A DNA stretch of 25,974 bases from JAKFWI01 sp031398975. GTDB taxonomy: Bacteria; Pseudomonadota; Alphaproteobacteria; Caulobacterales; Aquidulcibacteraceae. Numbering within the stretch: the first letter of the stretch is position 1; the number at the start of each line of letters is the position of its first letter. Position numbers and translations under genes: made by a program. This document shows positions 22,040 to 25,974 of this stretch, in pieces. Where the stretch lies: assembly GCA_031398975.1 (NCBI GenBank), contig JANNOI010000032.1, positions 1 through 25,974 of the forward strand, given 5' to 3'. The notes under the pieces were generated by a model. It was not told the origin of the DNA and made no database searches. It saw only the letters and a program-made list of their open reading frames with translations.

Positions 22040-22546
22040 ATGGCCAACTCGCCGCCCCCCTCGCAGAAGGCCAGGCGCAAGCCTACGCTGATCCCGTCCG
22101 GTCCGCTCTGGCTTGGGCTGGGGGGATTGGTTCCGTTTTATGGCGCGGGCCTCGCCATGTTCGCCCCGGACGGCGAGATCGCGCGCCTCGCCTTTGCGGC
22201 GTTCGCGCTCTACGCCGCCTCGATCCTCTCCTTTCTGGGCGGGGTGCGCTGGGGCCTTGAAATGGTGCGGGCGCCGGACGCGCCGAGCGCCGCCCGCCTC
22301 GCCTATTCCGTGCTGCCGGCCTTGGCGGGGTGGGCGCTGGCGTTCGTGGTTATCGACCAGCCGGCCCTGCGCGGGGCCGCCGGCATCTTCGCCGGCCTCT
22401 TCGCGGCCCAATACGCCTGGGACAAGACCAGCGCGGCGGACGCGGGCGCCCCCGCCTGGTACCCCGCGCTGCGCGAAGTGCTGACCGGGGGCGTCATGCT
22501 GGCCTGCCTGCTGGTGATCATCGCCCGCTCCACCGGGCGCATCTAG
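22040..22546 (+). CDS. DUF3429 (TMEM69-like) integral membrane protein
   Basis: 168 residues with a basic N-terminus (QKARRKPT) and about five hydrophobic segments: LWLGLGGLVPFYGAGLAMF, LAFAAFALYAASILSFLGGVRWG, the segment LPALAGWALAFVVI, AAGIFAGLFAAQYAWD and GVMLACLLVIIA. The GGLVPF, SFLGGVRWG and QYAWD patterns are those of DUF3429, a family of small bacterial and mitochondrial membrane proteins without a settled function. It starts 47 bp after the podJ-like stop, so cotranscription is plausible, though the ribosome-binding site is poor. It is terminated by the 111-bp repeat, against the convergent pdeM gene. Function is not assigned. Confidence 0.88.
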   Translation: MANSPPPSQKARRKPTLIPSGPLWLGLGGLVPFYGAGLAMFAPDGEIARLAFAAFALYAASILSFLGGVRWGLEMVRAPDAPSAARLAYSVLPALAGWALAFVVIDQPALRGAAGIFAGLFAAQYAWDKTSAADAGAPAWYPALREVLTGGVMLACLLVIIARSTGRI

Positions 22547-22556
22547 GGGCGGATCT

Positions 22557-22667
22557 AGAGCGGTTCTCGACTGGATTGAATCAATCCAATCGAGAAAAAC
22601 CGCTCTACATTTTAAGTTAGACCGTTTCTTGTCCGAAAACCGCGTAACACTTTTCGGGAAACGGTCT
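22557..22667 (-). repeat. 111-bp double-hairpin repeat, copy 2 (inverted relative to copy 1)
   Basis: The reverse complement of this segment aligns with 10190-10300 without gaps, with eight mismatches. Both hairpins are kept: AGAGCGGTTCTCG paired with its partner around a GGATTGAATCAATCC core, and AGACCGTTTC/GAAACGGTCT. It lies between convergent DUF3429 and pdeM genes and supplies part of the pdeM stop codon (22666-22668). A bidirectional terminator role is likely. Confidence 0.88.
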
Positions 22668-23442
22668 AAAGGTCCGGCGCCAGCCGGTTGGGCGCGGCGG
22701 GATAGAGGCGGTCCTGGCCCAGCACCAGCGCGTAGCACCCGGCGGGAAACACCGGCGCGAACGCCGCGTCGCGCACATTGAGCCCGCCCGCAAACGCCCC
22801 GAACGCGGGCATCACCAGACGCGCCCCGTCGGTCGCGAAACAGCGGCGGCGAACGCTCGCCCCCCGCGCGGCCACCCGCGCGCAGGGGTGGAGGTGGCCA
22901 TAGACGTGCGCCTGCCCGCCCGCCGGCTCGTGGCGGAACGCAAGGCCGGCGAGCGTGATCTCCCGGGCCGCGCGCCCGCCCAGCGCCCGGGGCGGCTCGG
23001 GATCGTGATTGCCCTCGATCCACACCCAATCGGTGCGGGCGGTGAGCGCAGAGAGCGCGGCGCGATCTTCCCCATGCAGCCGCAGGCCCGCCTCGCGGTC
23101 ATGGAAGGAATCGCCCAGCGACACGACGATTTCCGGCGCCAGCGCCTCGATCAAGGCCGCCAGCCGCGCCAGGCTGAAGCGGGTGTCGTAGGGCGGCAGC
23201 ATCTGTCCGCGCACGGCGAACGCCGATCCCTTCTCCAGGTGTAGGTCCGAGACCACCAGGGCGCGCGCGCCCTCCACATAGAGCGCCCCCTCCGGCAGCG
23301 CGCGCACCGCCACGCCGGACAGGATCAGCCGCAGCCCCTGCCCCGCCTGCTCCAGCACCGGCGGCGCAGGGCGCAAGGACGCGGGCGAGTGCGCGTGAGG
23401 CGCGCGGGTGGGAGCGCGGGTGCGGCTGGACAGCATCGACAT
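22666..23442 (-). CDS. pdeM: Ligase-associated DNA-damage-response endonuclease PdeM (metallophosphoesterase)
   Basis: 258 residues. The two-metal calcineurin-like phosphoesterase motifs are complete: SDLHLEKG with D66 and H68, SLGDSFHD with D111, EGNHDP (143-148), a histidine in AFRHEP (H171), and YGHLHP with H183 and H185. The ...SDLHLEKGSAFA form is specific to the PdeM group, which accompanies the Lhr-like helicase and an ATP-dependent DNA ligase in a DNA-repair gene set. The helicase gene sits directly upstream, 37 bp away on the same strand. The first ~30 residues are Pro/Arg-rich and not conserved, so a later start is possible. The TAG stop lies at the edge of the 111-bp repeat. Confidence 0.93.
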   Translation of the reverse strand: MSMLSSRTRAPTRAPHAHSPASLRPAPPVLEQAGQGLRLILSGVAVRALPEGALYVEGARALVVSDLHLEKGSAFAVRGQMLPPYDTRFSLARLAALIEALAPEIVVSLGDSFHDREAGLRLHGEDRAALSALTARTDWVWIEGNHDPEPPRALGGRAAREITLAGLAFRHEPAGGQAHVYGHLHPCARVAARGASVRRRCFATDGARLVMPAFGAFAGGLNVRDAAFAPVFPAGCYALVLGQDRLYPAAPNRLAPDL

Positions 23443-23479
23443 CGCCCACCCATAGCCCGCTTTGCGCGCCGCAACAGCC

Positions 23480-25974
23480 TCAAGCGGACGCTCTGCTGTG
23501 GACCATCGCCTCCGCGACCAGCTCCTCGGCGGCGTGCGCCAGGATTGCCTCGCGCGCCTCCCCGTTCACGCTCTCGCGCCCGATCTCGAGCATCATGGGC
23601 ACCGCGAAGGGGGAGATGCGCTCGAGGTCGATATGGGCGATCGCGCCCTTGGCCCGGGCGAGCAGATCGCCAAGCCGGCGCAGGTCGAGGAGGCCCTCGC
23701 CCGCGTCCTGGAAGGCGGCCTGCAGGAGGATATGGTCGGGCTCGTGCTTGCGCAGCACGTCATAGATGAGATCGGCCGAGAAGGTGACTTGGCGGCCGGT
23801 TTTCTCCTGGCGGGGATGCTTGCGCTCGATCAGGCCGGCGATGATGGCGCAGGTGCGGAAGGTCCGCTTCATCAGCGCGCTTTCGGCGAGCCAGGCGTCG
23901 AGATCGTCGCCCAGCATGTCCTCGTCGAACAGCTTGCCCATATCGAGCGGCGCGAGGTCCGACAGGGCCCAGATGGCGAGCGCGTATTCGCTGGCCACAA
24001 AACCGAGCGGGCGCCGCCGCATCCGCTCGAGCCGCCGGGTCAGCAGCATGCCCAGCGTCTGGTGTGCGAGGCGGCCCTCGAATGGATACGCGACCAGGTA
24101 AAACCGGTCCCCGCGCGCGAACGTCTCCACCAGCAACTCGTGGGGTTTAGGGATCAGCGAGGCGCGCGACTGCACGGCCAGCCATTCGCCCACCTGGGCC
24201 GGCAGATCGCGCCAGCTTTCCGGGGCCGAGATCATCGTGCGCACCCGCGCGGCCAGGTGGGTGGAAAGCGGGAATTTGCCGCCGGCATAGGAGGGGATTT
24301 TCGGGGGCTGGTCCGCAGCGGCCCGGGTCACGAGCACATCGGTCTCCACCAGCGCCTCGAAGCGCAGGATTTCGCCGGCGAAGAGGAAAGTGTCGCCCGG
24401 GGTGAGGCCCTCGATGAACCATTCCTCGATCTTGCCGAGGCGCCGGCCCGCCTGCAGCGGCCCCCCGGGCCGGCCGGCCCGGCGCGGGCGCGCGGACAGG
24501 CGCACCTCGAGCATCGTGGCCTCCACGATCGTGCCGACATTGAGCCGGTGGCGGGTGGCGACCGTGCGGTCGCGCGCGCGCCACAGCCCGTCCTCCCCCT
24601 GCACGATGCGGCGGTAGCGATCATAGGCGCGCAGCGCATAGCCCCCGGTGGCGGCCAGATCGAGCACGCGGTCGAATTCCGCGCGGGTCAAATCCGCGTA
24701 CGGGGCGGCGCGGATTACCTCCTGGTGCAGCGCGCCCGCCTCGAAGGCCTCCCCGCAGGCGCAACCCATCAGGTGCTGGGCCAGCACGTCGCGCCCGCCG
24801 CGGCGCGTCACCGCCCCGTCCAGCGCGCCTTCGGCCACCGCGTCGCGGGCGGCGCGGCATTCGAGCGCCTCAAAGCGGTTGGAGGGCACCAGCAGCGCGC
24901 GCGAAGGCTCGTCCAGCCGGTGGTTGGCGCGCCCGATCCGCTGCACCAGCCGCGAGCACCCTTTTGGCGCGCCCATCTGGATGACGAGGTCCACATCGCC
25001 CCAATCGATCCCGAGATCGAGCGTGGAGGTGCATACGACGGCGCGCAGGTCCCCGCGCGTCATCGCGGCCTCCACCTTGCGGCGCTGCTCGACATCGAGG
25101 GAGCCATGATGGAGCGCGATGGGCAGATTGGCCTCGTTCAGCCGCCATAATTCCTGGAACGTCAGCTCCGCCTGGGCGCGGGTGTTGACGAACACGAGCG
25201 CGGTGCGCGCCTCGGTGATCGCGGCGTACACTTCGGCCATGGCGTGACGCCCGGTATGGCCGGCCCAGGGCACACGCTCCTGGGAAACCAGCACGTCCAC
25301 CACCGGCGGCGCGCCCGGCGCGCCCTCCACGATCATCGCCCCCCCGCCGAGCCAGGCCGCCAGGCGTTCCGGCTCCGGGGCGGTCGCGGAGAGGCCGACG
25401 CGGCGATAGCCGGGGGCCCAGGTCTCGAGCCGCGCCATGGCCAGCGCCAGGAGGTCGCCGCGTTTGGTGGGGGCGAGCGCGTGCGCCTCGTCCACGATCA
25501 CGGCCTTGAGATCGGCGAAGAAGACGCGCGCATGTTCGGACGCGATCAGCAGAGCGAGCTGTTCGGGGGTGGTGAGGAGGATGTCGGGCGGGCGGGCGCG
25601 CTGGCGCTGGCGCCGGGCGGGCGGCGTGTCCCCGGTGCGGGCCTCGATGCGCACGCCGAGCCCCATCTCTTGCGCCGGCGTGAGCACGTTGCGCGCCACG
25701 TCCACCGCCAGCGCCTTCAAGGGCGACAGGTACAGCGTATGTAGCGCGTGCGGGCGCGGTCCCGGGGGCGCGGCGGCGCGCCGGCCCTCCAGGTCGATCA
25801 GGCTAGGCAGGAAGCCCGCCAAGGTCTTGCCCCCGCCGGTGGGCGCCACCAGCAGCGCCGAGCGTCCCGCCTGCGCCGCGGCGATCAGCGCCAGCTGGTG
25901 CGCCCGCGGCGCCCAGCCCCGCGCCGCGAACCAGCGCGCAAACGGCTCCGGCAGGGAGGCGGCGTCGGTGTTCG
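23480..25974 (-). CDS. Ligase-associated DNA-damage-response DEXH-box helicase (Lhr-like), 5' end outside window
   Basis: About 830 residues are visible; the frame stays open to the right edge. Only a short N-terminal piece should be missing, because FARWFAARGWAPRAHQ, the usual opening of this family, is already present. Helicase motifs: Walker A APTGGGKT (about visible residues 43-50), TTPEQLALL, DEAH in VIVDEAHAL (about 161-164), GLSATAPEPE, FVNTRAQAE, and the motif V/VI region STLDLGIDWGDVDLVIQMGAPKGCSRLVQRIGRANHR. The C-terminal half is the Lhr winged-helix/DEAD-associated region. These helicases translocate 3' to 5' on single-stranded DNA and unwind repair intermediates. It is in an operon with pdeM. 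The DNA ligase and exonuclease of the usual four-gene set are not visible and may lie to the right. Confidence 0.93.
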   Translation of the reverse strand, partial: NTDAASLPEPFARWFAARGWAPRAHQLALIAAAQAGRSALLVAPTGGGKTLAGFLPSLIDLEGRRAAAPPGPRPHALHTLYLSPLKALAVDVARNVLTPAQEMGLGVRIEARTGDTPPARRQRQRARPPDILLTTPEQLALLIASEHARVFFADLKAVIVDEAHALAPTKRGDLLALAMARLETWAPGYRRVGLSATAPEPERLAAWLGGGAMIVEGAPGAPPVVDVLVSQERVPWAGHTGRHAMAEVYAAITEARTALVFVNTRAQAELTFQELWRLNEANLPIALHHGSLDVEQRRKVEAAMTRGDLRAVVCTSTLDLGIDWGDVDLVIQMGAPKGCSRLVQRIGRANHRLDEPSRALLVPSNRFEALECRAARDAVAEGALDGAVTRRGGRDVLAQHLMGCACGEAFEAGALHQEVIRAAPYADLTRAEFDRVLDLAATGGYALRAYDRYRRIVQGEDGLWRARDRTVATRHRLNVGTIVEATMLEVRLSARPRRAGRPGGPLQAGRRLGKIEEWFIEGLTPGDTFLFAGEILRFEALVETDVLVTRAAADQPPKIPSYAGGKFPLSTHLAARVRTMISAPESWRDLPAQVGEWLAVQSRASLIPKPHELLVETFARGDRFYLVAYPFEGRLAHQTLGMLLTRRLERMRRRPLGFVASEYALAIWALSDLAPLDMGKLFDEDMLGDDLDAWLAESALMKRTFRTCAIIAGLIERKHPRQEKTGRQVTFSADLIYDVLRKHEPDHILLQAAFQDAGEGLLDLRRLGDLLARAKGAIAHIDLERISPFAVPMMLEIGRESVNGEAREAILAHAAEELVAEAMVHSRASA

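Noticed and set aside
23462..25150. Plus-strand open frame (562 codons) opposite the Lhr-like helicase
   Set aside because: It is antisense to a gene with all helicase motifs and has no recognisable protein pattern.

Overview
The window is about 26 kb of very GC-rich DNA with dense, short-spaced genes, no rRNA or tRNA, and no transposase or phage gene. Gene content points to an alphaproteobacterium of the Caulobacterales/Hyphomonadaceae type. The evidence is a PodJ-like polarity protein opening with the WSVKGIDPRARE...GEWLN signature, a full CtrA-type box (TTAA-N7-TTAA) upstream of it, a fused ArsR-methyltransferase regulator of the SahR type, and the ligase-associated pair PdeM plus Lhr-like helicase. 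The taxonomic placement is inference.

Left part (1-4.3 kb): a SahR-like ArsR/SAM-methyltransferase regulator runs off the left edge on the minus strand. It is divergent from mlaA-mlaC (outer-membrane lipid asymmetry), and a 20-bp AT-rich palindrome lies between them. A nested palindromic repeat follows, then a benzoate/2-aminobenzoate-type CoA ligase on the minus strand.

Signalling block (4.3-10.3 kb): a 1453-residue minus-strand protein joins CheB, CheR, PAS, histidine kinase, two receiver domains and a LuxR-type DNA-binding domain in one chain. A diverged Dps-like ferritin and a stand-alone receiver protein are transcribed away from it. Together they suggest a stress-signalling locus.

Metabolic block (10.3-18.2 kb, all minus strand): an apparent beta-oxidation operon of acyl-CoA dehydrogenase, a small coiled-coil membrane protein, thiolase, a DJ-1/PfpI-family protein and a FadJ-type hydratase/dehydrogenase, followed by a MATE efflux pump. 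The coiled-coil gene is broken by one in-frame TAG inside a tandem heptad repeat.

Right part (18.5-26 kb): the podJ-like gene and a DUF3429 membrane protein on the plus strand converge on pdeM and a 5'-truncated Lhr-type DNA-repair helicase on the minus strand. Two 111-bp copies of the same double-hairpin repeat lie in opposite orientation at the window's two convergent gene junctions (10.2 and 22.6 kb). Each copy overlaps the stop codon of a neighbouring gene. The most unusual items are the seven-module signalling fusion, the repeat pair with embedded stop codons, the nonsense-interrupted heptad-repeat gene, the diverged Dps and the CtrA box at podJ.
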